Shown here: positions 1-7,640 of the stretch, in pieces
Position numbering within the stretch: the first letter of the stretch is position 1
Layout of the letters: every line of letters begins with the position of its first letter
Assembly: GCA_947632425.1 (NCBI GenBank)
Contig: CANRPG010000015.1
Coordinates: 1 to 18,617, forward strand
Reading direction: 5' to 3'
Source of the DNA: an uncultured Clostridia bacterium
Lineage (GTDB): Bacteria; Bacillota; Clostridia; Oscillospirales; Ruminococcaceae
DNA length: 18,617 nt
Notes under the pieces: model-generated
Told to the model about the DNA's origin: nothing
The model's input: the letters and a program-made list of their open reading frames with translations, nothing else
Database searches by the model: none
Translations under genes and position numbers: made by a program

Positions 1-1
1 T

Positions 2-2056
2 GCAGGAATGTTTGTTAAAGATGCGGACTTAGAGATACTGAAAGACCTTGACAAAGAGGGCAAGCTTTTCGATGCGCCGAAATTTGAGCACGAATATCCC
101 CACTGCTGGAGATGCGGTTCACCTTTGATATACTATGCGCGTGACACCTGGTTCATTAAAATGACAGAGGTGCGCGACAGGCTTATTGCCAACAACAACA
201 CTATAAACTGGTACCCCGAGAGCATAGGCACGGGAAGATTCGGCGACTGGCTGAAAAACGTTCAGGACTGGGGTCTTTCAAGAAACAGATACTGGGGCAC
301 GCCGCTGAACATCTGGGAATGTGAGTGCGGTCACAAGCACTCTGTAGGCTCTATCGAGGAACTGAAATCGCTGAGCGACAACTGCCCCGAGGATATTGAG
401 CTGCACAGACCGTACATCGATGCGGTGACGATAAAATGCGAAAAGTGCGGCAAGCAGATGAAGCGCGTTCCCGAGGTTATAGACTGCTGGTTCGACTCGG
501 GCTCGATGCCGTTCGCGCAGCACCACTACCCGTTTGAAAACAAAGAAAAATTCGAGCAGCAGTTCCCTGCCGATTTCATTTCGGAGGCTGTAGACCAGAC
601 AAGAGGCTGGTTCTATTCGCTGCTGGCTATATCGACTTTGCTATTTGACAAAGCTCCATACAAAAACGTTATAGTTCTGGGTCTTGTACAGGACGAGAAC
701 GGTCAGAAGATGTCAAAATCAAAGGGCAATGCCGTTGACCCGTTTGAGGCTCTGCAAAAATTCGGCGCTGATGCGATACGCTGGTATTTCTACACAAACT
801 CAGCTCCGTGGCTGCCTAATCGTTTCCATGACAAGGTGGTTATAGAAGGTCAGCGCAAGTTTATGGGCACGCTGTGGAACACATATGCGTTCTATGTGCT
901 GTATGCGGAGATAGACCAGTTCGACCCGACAAAGCACACTCTTGACTTTGCCTCTCTGGCGGTCATAGACAAGTGGCTTCTCTCTAAGATGAATTCTATG
1001 GTAAAGGCGGTCGATGACAACCTTGCAAACTACCGCATACCAGAGGCGGCAAAGGCTCTTGACAACTTTGTAGATGAGATGTCAAACTGGTATGTTCGCC
1101 GCTGCCGTGAGAGATTCTGGGCGCAGGAGCTTTCACAAGATAAGATAAACGCATACATGACACTGTACACCGCGCTGGTTACGGTCGCAAAGGCTGCCGC
1201 GCCGATGATACCCTTCATGGCTGACGACATCTACCGCAATCTTGTATGTTCGGTTGACAAAAATGCGCCGATAAGCGTGCATCTTTGCTCTTTCCCCGAG
1301 GTAAACGAAGCGCAGATAGACACTCAGCTTGAAAACACCATGGAAGAGCTTCTGAAGATAGTTGTGCTTGGCAGAGCGGCAAGAAACGGCTCTAACATAA
1401 AGAACCGCCAGCCTGTTGCGAAGATGTATGTAAAAGCACCTGCAAAACTCGATGAGTTCTTCACCGAGATAGTGCGCGATGAATTAAATCTTAAAGAAGT
1501 TATATTCTGTGATGATGTTTCGGACTTTATGACGTTCTCGTTCAAACCGCAGCTGAAAACGCTCGGCCCTAAGTACGGCAAGCAGATAGGCGAGATAAGA
1601 AACACGCTTGCATCTATAGACGGCTCGGCGGCTAAGAAAGAGCTTGACGAAACGAGCTTTGTAACGCTCACACTCTCTACCGGTGACATAAAGCTTGAAA
1701 AGGACGACCTGCTGATCGAGATAATACAGAAGGAAGGTTTCTTCACCGTTTCGGAGCAGGACACGACCGTTGCGCTTGATACCTGCCTTACTCCCGAGCT
1801 TATTGAGGAAGGCTTTGTGCGCGAGGTAATAAGCAAGGTTCAGCAGATGCGCAAAGAGGCTGACTTCAACGTTATGGATCACATAACCGTATATTGCAGC
1901 GGAAATGAGAAGATAGAGGGCATTATAAAGCGCAATGAGGCGGCTATAGGTCACGACGTTCTTTGCGACAGCTTTAAGTTCGGCGCAGTAAAGGGCTTTT
2001 CAAAATCGTGGGATATAAACGGCGAAAAAGTTGAGCTTGGCGTAGAGAAGATATAA
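2..2056 (+). CDS. ileS: Isoleucyl-tRNA synthetase, eukaryotic-like type 2, 5'-truncated by window edge
   Basis: This enzyme charges tRNA-Ile with isoleucine in the cytoplasm. The reading frame is open from base 2 and about 684 residues are visible. Type 2 enzymes are usually about 1030-1050 residues, so roughly 350 N-terminal residues with the HIGH motif lie left of the window. Visible are the catalytic block SRNRYWGTP, a Zn-binding pair of knuckles (CEC near residue 104 and CEKC about 40 residues later, counted from the ATG at 8), WFDSGS, the DQTRGWFYSLL block, and KMSKS at bases 707-721. The anticodon-binding domain follows, with WLLSKMNSMV and NWYVRRCRERFW. The C-terminus ends in ELGVEKI without the CxxC zinc finger of E. 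coli-type IleS. Together these point to the IleS2 class. A terminator-like hairpin follows within 15 bases. The ATG at 8 is internal, not the start. Confidence 0.96.
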   Translation, partial: AGMFVKDADLEILKDLDKEGKLFDAPKFEHEYPHCWRCGSPLIYYARDTWFIKMTEVRDRLIANNNTINWYPESIGTGRFGDWLKNVQDWGLSRNRYWGTPLNIWECECGHKHSVGSIEELKSLSDNCPEDIELHRPYIDAVTIKCEKCGKQMKRVPEVIDCWFDSGSMPFAQHHYPFENKEKFEQQFPADFISEAVDQTRGWFYSLLAISTLLFDKAPYKNVIVLGLVQDENGQKMSKSKGNAVDPFEALQKFGADAIRWYFYTNSAPWLPNRFHDKVVIEGQRKFMGTLWNTYAFYVLYAEIDQFDPTKHTLDFASLAVIDKWLLSKMNSMVKAVDDNLANYRIPEAAKALDNFVDEMSNWYVRRCRERFWAQELSQDKINAYMTLYTALVTVAKAAAPMIPFMADDIYRNLVCSVDKNAPISVHLCSFPEVNEAQIDTQLENTMEELLKIVVLGRAARNGSNIKNRQPVAKMYVKAPAKLDEFFTEIVRDELNLKEVIFCDDVSDFMTFSFKPQLKTLGPKYGKQIGEIRNTLASIDGSAAKKELDETSFVTLTLSTGDIKLEKDDLLIEIIQKEGFFTVSEQDTTVALDTCLTPELIEEGFVREVISKVQQMRKEADFNVMDHITVYCSGNEKIEGIIKRNEAAIGHDVLCDSFKFGAVKGFSKSWDINGEKVELGVEKI

Positions 2057-2070
2057 TTTTGCAATAATAG

Positions 2071-2127
2071 CACCTCCGGGGTATTTATTCCGATCATGCG
2101 GAAATACTAGACCCTGGAGGTGTTTTT
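2071..2127 (+). terminator. Intrinsic terminator after ileS whose 3' arm is the next gene's ribosome binding site
   Basis: CACCTCCGGG (2071-2080) pairs with CCCTGGAGGTG (about 2112-2122) with one G-U pair. Inside, GTATTT pairs with AAATAC and CCG with CGG around a short loop. A run of six T (2123-2128 region) follows directly. This has the form of a strong rho-independent terminator. GGAGGTG, the distal arm, is also the Shine-Dalgarno sequence of the gene starting at 2129, so folding would both stop transcription and hide the ribosome binding site. Confidence 0.8.
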
Positions 2128-2128
2128 T

Positions 2129-2803
2129 ATGGATATTGTAAAACTTGTGCTTACATCATTTCTGTCGGTTCTCTCTCTATTTTTGATAGCAAAGGTACTG
2201 GGTCACAAACAAATAGCACAACTTGATTTTTTTGACTACATCACCGGCATAACTATAGGTTCGATAGCCGCAGAGCTTGCCACCGAGCTTGAAAAGCCGT
2301 GGAAGCCTCTTATCGCTATGATAATTTACGGCATAGTATCTGTTGCGCTGAGTATGACAACGAACAAGTTTCCGCGGTCGCGCAAGTATATAAACGGCAC
2401 GCCGACCATTTTAATGGACAGCGGCAAACTGTATCGCGATAATCTCAAAAAAGCAAAACTTGATCTGAGCGAATTTATGATGATGTGCAGAGAGCAGGGG
2501 TATTTTGATCTGAACGAGATACAGACCGCTGTTTTTGAACACAACGGCAAGCTGACAGTATTGCCATACAGCGCTAACCGCCCTGCCACGCCTGCCGATC
2601 TGCAACTTCACCCCGAGCCTGCTTCTATCAACACCGAAGTTATAATGGAGGGGCACATACTTCACGAAAACTTAAAGAAAATGGGTCTTGACGTAACTTG
2701 GCTGAAAAGGCAGCTGAAAGAACAGGGTTACAAAAACGCCAAAGAGATATTTTTAGGGCTGTGCGACAAAAACAACACACTGTCTTTGTTCACGGGCGAA
2801 TAA
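2129..2803 (+). CDS. DUF421/YetF-family membrane protein
   Basis: The product has 224 residues, close to the roughly 220-230 of the YetF/DUF421 family. Three hydrophobic segments occupy about residues 5-24, 38-55 and 60-80. A soluble C-terminal part follows, with GTPTILMDSGKLYRDNLKKA, the family-typical stretch at the start of the cytoplasmic domain, then EIQTAVFEHNGKLTVLP. The cellular role of the family is poorly known; in spore-formers some members are linked to spore functions, but nothing here assigns this one. The ATG at 2129 is chosen because GGAGGTG ends 6-8 bases upstream; the GTG at 2120 lies inside that site. No separate promoter is visible in the 72-base gap after ileS, so expression probably depends on read-through of the hairpin or on a promoter not recognised here. 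Confidence 0.85.
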   Translation: MDIVKLVLTSFLSVLSLFLIAKVLGHKQIAQLDFFDYITGITIGSIAAELATELEKPWKPLIAMIIYGIVSVALSMTTNKFPRSRKYINGTPTILMDSGKLYRDNLKKAKLDLSEFMMMCREQGYFDLNEIQTAVFEHNGKLTVLPYSANRPATPADLQLHPEPASINTEVIMEGHILHENLKKMGLDVTWLKRQLKEQGYKNAKEIFLGLCDKNNTLSLFTGE

Positions 2804-2839
2804 AAAAACGGTGCAGTTTAATTGCACCGCTTAGTTTTT
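2802..2839. terminator. Bidirectional terminator between convergent DUF421 and U32 genes
   Basis: CGGTGCA (2809-2815) and TGCACCG (2823-2829) form a perfect 7-bp stem with a 7-base loop. On the - strand seven T follow immediately (A2802-A2808 on +), a strong end for the six-gene operon. On the + strand a T5 run (2835-2839) lies a few bases beyond the stem, giving a weaker end for the DUF421 gene. The hairpin fits exactly between the two stop codons. Confidence 0.85.
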
Positions 2840-4102
2840 CATTCGTATCATCGAGCCTTTTGGAAATTCTTTGTCACACGGGAAGGATAGTTTCATCATG
2901 GCGTGGTTGGCGGTATCAACTTCGTTACCATCGCCGTCAAGTATTCTGCTGACGGTAAGAATATACGGCTTTTCACCCCTTGCCAGTATCTCCACTTCAT
3001 CGCCGACGTTGAATTTATTGCGCTGTGTAGCATACACCATACCGCCGCGGCAATGATCAACTATTGCAACAACATCATAATCTCTGATATAGCCGTTGTC
3101 TTTATAATACTGACATTCTTTCGGGTGACCGAAGAAAAAGCCTGTGCAGTAAGCCCTATGGCTTACCTTGAAAACTTCGCCTCTTATCCAGTCGGGTAAA
3201 GTGTAGCTTTCAGGGGCGTTTTTATAAATTTCAATAGCCATTCTGTATGCATTTGTAACTACAGAAACATAATACGACGACTTTGCCCTGCCCTCTATCT
3301 TAAAGCTGGTAACGCCTGCCTGCGCGAGTTTGTCAAGGTGGTCAATCATACAAAGGTCTTTTGCGTTTAGTATGTAACTTCCCTTTTCATCCTCAAAAAT
3401 GGGGTAAAACTCATTCGGGCGCTTTTCTTCCATAAGGTGGTAGCCCCAGCGGCAGGGCTGAGCGCACTCTCCCCTGTTGGCGTCACGGTTTACAAGATAC
3501 TGCGAGAGCAGACATCTGCCCGAAATGCTTACGCACATAGCGCCGTGAACAAAACATTCTATATCGAGCGAATTATCGGTCTTAGCACGTATTTCAGCTA
3601 TTTCTTCAAGAGAAAGCTCGCGCGCGAGCACTACCCTTTTTGCGCCCATATTATAAAACTCTCTTGCGGCGGCATAGTTCACCACGCCTGCCTGAGTGGA
3701 AATGTGTATCTCCATATCGGGGGCATATTTTTTTATAAGCGCGAGCACGCCTATATCGGTAGCGATAACGGCATCTACCCCTGCCGCATCAGCCTGCTTT
3801 ATAAAATCTTCAAAGATGTCTATCTCACTGTTATGCGGAACGGTATTGCAGGTAAGATATACTTTTACGCCGATCTTATGCGCTTTTTCGCAGGCGTTTT
3901 TTAGGGTATCAAAAGTGAAGTTCTTAGGCCCTGAGCGCATACCGAACATCTGTCCGCCGAGGTAGACTGCATCAGCTCCGTAATAAAGCGCGGAATCTAA
4001 GCACTCGTCATCGCCGGCAGGAGAAAGCAGCTCAAGTCTGTCAAGATCTACATTACCCAAATCAATAACCTGCTTTCTTGCTATTTTCCTGATGTTCTTC
4101 AT
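2831..4102 (-). CDS. Peptidase U32-family protein, probable tRNA uridine hydroxylation factor (YrrO/TrhP-like)
   Basis: About 423 residues. The N-terminal barrel opens with LELLSPAGD and YGADAVYLGG. The U32 signature lies at about 182-200 (ECFVHGAMCVSISGRCLLS) and is followed by NRGECAQPC. Cys190, Cys197, Cys213 and Cys217 are the conserved cysteines expected to hold an Fe-S cluster. U32 proteins were named as peptidases, but bacterial members such as TrhP/YrrO and RlhA act in RNA hydroxylation (5-hydroxyuridine in tRNA for TrhP). It follows mltG directly, as yrrO lies near yrrL (mltG) in Bacillus subtilis, though yrrM and yrrN homologues are absent here. The start is uncertain: ATG 4114 and ATG 4102 both overlap the end of mltG and lack a good ribosome binding site, while TTG 4060 follows a weak CAGG and would give a protein starting close to the conserved domain. 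Confidence 0.9.
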   Translation of the reverse strand: MKNIRKIARKQVIDLGNVDLDRLELLSPAGDDECLDSALYYGADAVYLGGQMFGMRSGPKNFTFDTLKNACEKAHKIGVKVYLTCNTVPHNSEIDIFEDFIKQADAAGVDAVIATDIGVLALIKKYAPDMEIHISTQAGVVNYAAAREFYNMGAKRVVLARELSLEEIAEIRAKTDNSLDIECFVHGAMCVSISGRCLLSQYLVNRDANRGECAQPCRWGYHLMEEKRPNEFYPIFEDEKGSYILNAKDLCMIDHLDKLAQAGVTSFKIEGRAKSSYYVSVVTNAYRMAIEIYKNAPESYTLPDWIRGEVFKVSHRAYCTGFFFGHPKECQYYKDNGYIRDYDVVAIVDHCRGGMVYATQRNKFNVGDEVEILARGEKPYILTVSRILDGDGNEVDTANHAMMKLSFPCDKEFPKGSMIRMKN

Positions 4103-5612
4103 AGGTGGCGGCATAGTAGAACTCGCCTGTTACAGAGTCGGTAACGAAGTAGCAGAAACTTGTTTCTTCCGGTTCGAGCACGGCAAGAATGGCAGTCATA
4201 CCGGGGTTGCCTATAGGGCCTACAGGCAGACCGTAGCATGAATACGTGCTGTACAGATATTCATAATTAGCAACAGAATTGTTGCCCAGTGCGGCTGCAA
4301 TGGTATTTGTTACATAGAAATAAGTAACGTCAGATTGCAGGTTCGGGAACTGCTCGCGGTTAGAAAGACGGTTGAGGAACACAGAAGCTACCAGTTTCAT
4401 GTTTTCTTCGGTGTCTGCCTCTGCCTGAACGATAGAAGCAAGCGTTATCACTTCATAAAGGCTCATACCGCTCTTATCTACCAGCTGCATTATCTCGGGT
4501 GTCATTTTGTCCTGGAAATTCTGCTTTATTTTTGCTGCTACATTTTCGGCATCATCTTCCAGATAAAACTCGTATGTATCCGGAAACATGAAGCCTTCCA
4601 TTTTATAAAGAGTCTGGTTTGAAAGGGTAAGCTCTTTTTCAAAATCAAAGCCCGAATCGCTGTTGAATGCTTCGAGAAAATCGGAAGCAGAGCAAACGCC
4701 CTCATCTTCAAGAAGCCTTGCGGCATTATAAAGAGAAGTACCCTCGGTAAATGTTATCGTTACTGTTTCATATACTTTGCGGCTTCTGCCTACCTCGGAA
4801 ATGATGCTGGGATAGGTCATATTTGGTGAAAGAGTTATACTGCCCGGAACAACACTCGTTCTTCTCGAAACTTTCATAACGAGCTTGAAAAGCGTGGGGT
4901 TGTCGATTATGCCTTTTTGGTACAGAAGATCAGCTATAGTGCTTGCGTTAGTACCTTCGGGTATATCAAAAGTAATGCTTTCATCGCTTCTGGTAAGACC
5001 GATATACTCAACGCCGAACTGTATGCTCATAAACGAAAGTATGAACGAAACGGCGATAACTATTACCGCCACGAGAGAGCCCGTGAATATGCTGTTGTTG
5101 GGCTTTACCTTGCGCTTCTTTTTCTTGCTTTTGCGGTGCGGCTCGTTCTTTGGCATATTAAATTCCAGCTTGCGCTTGCCCGGAACGTCCTTGTAATCCT
5201 CAATATAATCGTCGTCCTCATCGGTTATGTCGTCTTTGTGATATTCGCCGCTGTCTGCATAGCTACCTTCATCATCGGCTTCTGCGGCTGTATCTTCTTC
5301 GGCATCTTCAGAATATTGTGTATCTTCTGCATACTCTGCATCGTCGGAAACAGGTCTTTCTTCATTCACTTCGCTTTCTTTGTAAGCGGCAGTATCTTCT
5401 GTTTCTTCGGTATTCTCATTTTGCTCGCTTTCTTTTTCAACAGGCGGCAAAGGCTGCTGTGCATTGCTGCCGAGCCTTATCTCGGAAAGATCTTTCTTTT
5501 CTGTACCTTTGTCGTCGCCGATATTGCCGCTGCGAACATTGCCTGCGACTTTATCCAGTCTGCTGAAACTTTCGTTAAGTATCTTATTAAGGTCAAGATC
5601 CTTATCAGACAT
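4062..5612 (-). CDS. mltG: Endolytic murein transglycosylase MltG with long acidic cytoplasmic extension
   Basis: MltG cleaves nascent glycan strands at the membrane and limits their length. The protein has 516 residues. Residues 1-170 are polar: residues about 60-145 are extremely rich in Glu and Asp, then comes a Lys/Arg patch (KSKKKKRKVK, 161-170). One membrane segment spans about 174-197. A LysM-like region lies near 210-275, then the YceG catalytic domain. LASIVQAEA at 391-399 aligns with the E. coli motif around catalytic Glu218, so Glu398 is the predicted catalytic residue. The sequence VASVFLNRL and the NPG block near 468-470 are family features. The ATG at 5612 has GAGGTG about 6 bases upstream, inside the end of the cyclo-ligase gene, and only 3 bases separate the genes. 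E. coli MltG is 340 residues; the extra length is the N-terminal extension, as also seen in streptococci. Confidence 0.95.
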   Translation of the reverse strand: MSDKDLDLNKILNESFSRLDKVAGNVRSGNIGDDKGTEKKDLSEIRLGSNAQQPLPPVEKESEQNENTEETEDTAAYKESEVNEERPVSDDAEYAEDTQYSEDAEEDTAAEADDEGSYADSGEYHKDDITDEDDDYIEDYKDVPGKRKLEFNMPKNEPHRKSKKKKRKVKPNNSIFTGSLVAVIVIAVSFILSFMSIQFGVEYIGLTRSDESITFDIPEGTNASTIADLLYQKGIIDNPTLFKLVMKVSRRTSVVPGSITLSPNMTYPSIISEVGRSRKVYETVTITFTEGTSLYNAARLLEDEGVCSASDFLEAFNSDSGFDFEKELTLSNQTLYKMEGFMFPDTYEFYLEDDAENVAAKIKQNFQDKMTPEIMQLVDKSGMSLYEVITLASIVQAEADTEENMKLVASVFLNRLSNREQFPNLQSDVTYFYVTNTIAAALGNNSVANYEYLYSTYSCYGLPVGPIGNPGMTAILAVLEPEETSFCYFVTDSVTGEFYYAATYEEHQENSKKAGY

Positions 5613-5615
5613 ATT

Positions 5616-6185
5616 TTACACCTCTGTATCTATTGTTCTCACATCTGTGATTATTTTCTTCACCGGTATATCAAAGCTTTCGTGCGGCAGAGAAGGCATT
5701 ATATGCTCCTCATAGCAAAGCCCCACGGTATATATATCATCATATTCTGAAAGAAACCGGTCATAAAATCCCATGCCGAAGCCGAGCCTGTAGCCGCTTT
5801 TATCATAGCATAGCGCAGGAACTACGCACAATGCGTTATCTTCCCTGCCCTCAAACTGCTGCGTATCTCCGTGCGGCTCTGAAATACCGTATGCGCCGCC
5901 GTAAAGGTCGTCAAGCGAAGTTATTTTATAAAAGCGCATTTCGTTGCCTGCGATACACTTAGGCGCGAACACATTCTTGCCGTCCTCAAAGGCTTTTAAC
6001 AAAATGGCATATGTGTCGGTCTCTATATCCATTGAGACAAAACACAGCAAAGTATCGCAGTTTTTATACTCATGCAGCGACAAAAACCTTTGCGTTATGC
6101 GCTTGTCGGCATCTATTTTGTTATGCCTGTCCATATTGCGGCGCATATCGCGAAACTCACGCCGAAGCTCTTTTTTATTTACCAT
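5616..6185 (-). CDS. 5-formyltetrahydrofolate cyclo-ligase
   Basis: The enzyme uses ATP to convert 5-formyl-THF to 5,10-methenyl-THF, returning stored folate to one-carbon metabolism. The product has 189 residues, normal for the family (MTHFS/YgfA/FAU). The N-terminal helix NKKELRREFRDMRRNM is the usual basic start. The family signature GYRLGFGMGFYDRFL lies at 131-145, preceded by VVPALCYD. The ATG at 6185 starts 6 bases after the stop of the DJ-1 gene and has no clear Shine-Dalgarno sequence, so translation is probably coupled. It belongs to the six-gene operon running from 8308 down to 2831. Confidence 0.95.
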   Translation of the reverse strand: MVNKKELRREFRDMRRNMDRHNKIDADKRITQRFLSLHEYKNCDTLLCFVSMDIETDTYAILLKAFEDGKNVFAPKCIAGNEMRFYKITSLDDLYGGAYGISEPHGDTQQFEGREDNALCVVPALCYDKSGYRLGFGMGFYDRFLSEYDDIYTVGLCYEEHIMPSLPHESFDIPVKKIITDVRTIDTEV

Positions 6186-6191
6186 AAAAGC

Positions 6192-6737
6192 TCAAAAGTC
6201 GCACTGGAGCGAATCATGCAGCTTGTCGGCTCTTTCTTTGCCGCATAGCGTTTCAACAAGTTTAAGACCAAACTTCACCGCAACTCCTGCGCCCTTTGCA
6301 GTAATTATATTGCCGTCGCGCACAACGCTGCTTTGTGACAGCTTTGCACCCTTGAGGAACTGCTCAAACCCCGGGAAACATATAGCTTCTTTGTCTTTCA
6401 GCAGACCCTTTTTGCCCAGTATCGAAGGGGCGGCACATATTGCAGCAACATACTTGCCGTTTTGTATGCAGTAGTCTATAGCGTTTTGCACGGTCTCGCA
6501 CTTTTCAAGGTTCAAAGTGCCCGGCATACCGCCAGGGAGAACTATCATATCAACGTTGTCATCTATGACAATCTGCTTGTCGTCGGTATCAGTAACAACG
6601 GGTATACCGTGCGAACCCCTGACAACGCAGGTGCCTATGCCAACGGTAGTTACCTGCTGCTCGGCACGCCTTAAAAGGTCAACGGGCGTTAAGGCTTCAG
6701 TTTCTTCAAAGCCCTCGGCAAGAAAAACATATATCAT
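6192..6737 (-). CDS. DJ-1/PfpI/YajL-family protein
   Basis: The product has 181 residues with the DJ-1 fold. The N-terminal motif FLAEGFEETEA holds the conserved glutamate (Glu11 or Glu12) that pairs with the nucleophile. VLPGGMPGT lies near 67-73, and Cys101 sits in the nucleophile elbow AAICAAPSIL. The later block CFPGFE resembles bacterial YajL. Members have been described as chaperones or as glyoxalase III/deglycase enzymes acting on methylglyoxal; the deglycase role is disputed and the substrate here cannot be told. GAGGAG overlaps the stop of the upstream DUF2156 gene and sits 7-9 bases before the ATG, which supports this start. Confidence 0.93.
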   Translation of the reverse strand: MIYVFLAEGFEETEALTPVDLLRRAEQQVTTVGIGTCVVRGSHGIPVVTDTDDKQIVIDDNVDMIVLPGGMPGTLNLEKCETVQNAIDYCIQNGKYVAAICAAPSILGKKGLLKDKEAICFPGFEQFLKGAKLSQSSVVRDGNIITAKGAGVAVKFGLKLVETLCGKERADKLHDSLQCDF

Positions 6738-6749
6738 TTTTATCTCTCC

Positions 6750-7640
6750 TCATATATTTAAAGTTACGGTGTATTTTTCAAGCATATATTCGGGGTGGTA
6801 GGAAAGCTTTGACTTTCTCAGCCCCTCAAGTCCAACGTCGTCCTCGCGGTTTATATAGCGCACATCGCCTGCCTGTGCTTTCAGAAACTCATTAAAAAGC
6901 GTAGGGTACGCGCCCTGAACTTCATGCAGTGCCTTTTCAATATGTACTACAAAAGTATCGCTGTTGAGCCTCTCACCTATCGTGAAACCGACAAGTCTGC
7001 CATTCTGGAAAAGCACGCCGCCTTTCAGCTCCAGCTCGTAAAAATACTTGAAAAACGTATCTATAGCGAACTGCTCTGCGACTGCCGAATGGGAAGTATA
7101 GGCGTTCACTGCGTTAAATTCCTCAGCCGAAAATGCTATGCAGTCGTCAAAAAGTTCCTTTTCAAGCGGTCTGTACTCCCACTGAGATTTTTTGAAATTT
7201 GCAATATGGTTGCGCTTGCCGTGATATTTCTTGCCCGAAAGCGTTATAAGCTTATGCGCATCGTAAATATAGTCAAAAGAATCTCTGTCTGCCTCTGCTG
7301 TGACCTTATCGCCGTAAATATTCACAAGCTTATCTACACACGGTTTCAGAACGGTTATAAGCATAAGCGGCGTGGAAAACTTTTGCGCATCTTCTTTCAA
7401 AAGCTGCATAAGTTCCTCGATATCGCCGCTGCCTGCCGGATATGTATACCGAGGCAGAGAGCCGTCAAACGAGCGCAGAAAATAAAAATCTTTATAAAAG
7501 CATATCTGCGAAGATGCCAGCCTGCGCCATGCCAGATTGTTGGCAAAGCTATACTCGCAGCTTTGAAAATCGCTTTGCTTCAGAAGTTCGGTTATACGCT
7601 GTTTGTCTTTTATATCTATTTCTGTAAATTCAAGGCTCAT
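6750..7640 (-). CDS. DUF2156 (phosphatidylglycerol lysyltransferase C-terminal-like) protein
   Basis: The product has 296 residues and no obvious membrane segment. It resembles the DUF2156 family, GNAT-fold proteins related to the catalytic half of MprF-type lipid aminoacyl transferases. Visible family-like stretches are YSFANNLAWR near 30-39, LSGKKYHGKRNHIANFKK at about 134-151, and a C-terminal block ending with INREDDVGLEGLRKSKLSYHP. The substrate of the short soluble DUF2156 proteins is not established. The ATG at 7640 overlaps the stop of the kinase-like gene by 4 bases (ATGA), with a G-rich site upstream, so the two are translationally coupled. Confidence 0.85.
   Translation of the reverse strand: MSLEFTEIDIKDKQRITELLKQSDFQSCEYSFANNLAWRRLASSQICFYKDFYFLRSFDGSLPRYTYPAGSGDIEELMQLLKEDAQKFSTPLMLITVLKPCVDKLVNIYGDKVTAEADRDSFDYIYDAHKLITLSGKKYHGKRNHIANFKKSQWEYRPLEKELFDDCIAFSAEEFNAVNAYTSHSAVAEQFAIDTFFKYFYELELKGGVLFQNGRLVGFTIGERLNSDTFVVHIEKALHEVQGAYPTLFNEFLKAQAGDVRYINREDDVGLEGLRKSKLSYHPEYMLEKYTVTLNI

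Noticed and set aside
4917..5750. Long + strand open frame of about 277 codons opposite mltG
   Set aside because: It is the reverse image of the Glu/Asp-rich arm of mltG, which gives Phe/Leu/Cys-rich antisense codons that look like membrane helices.
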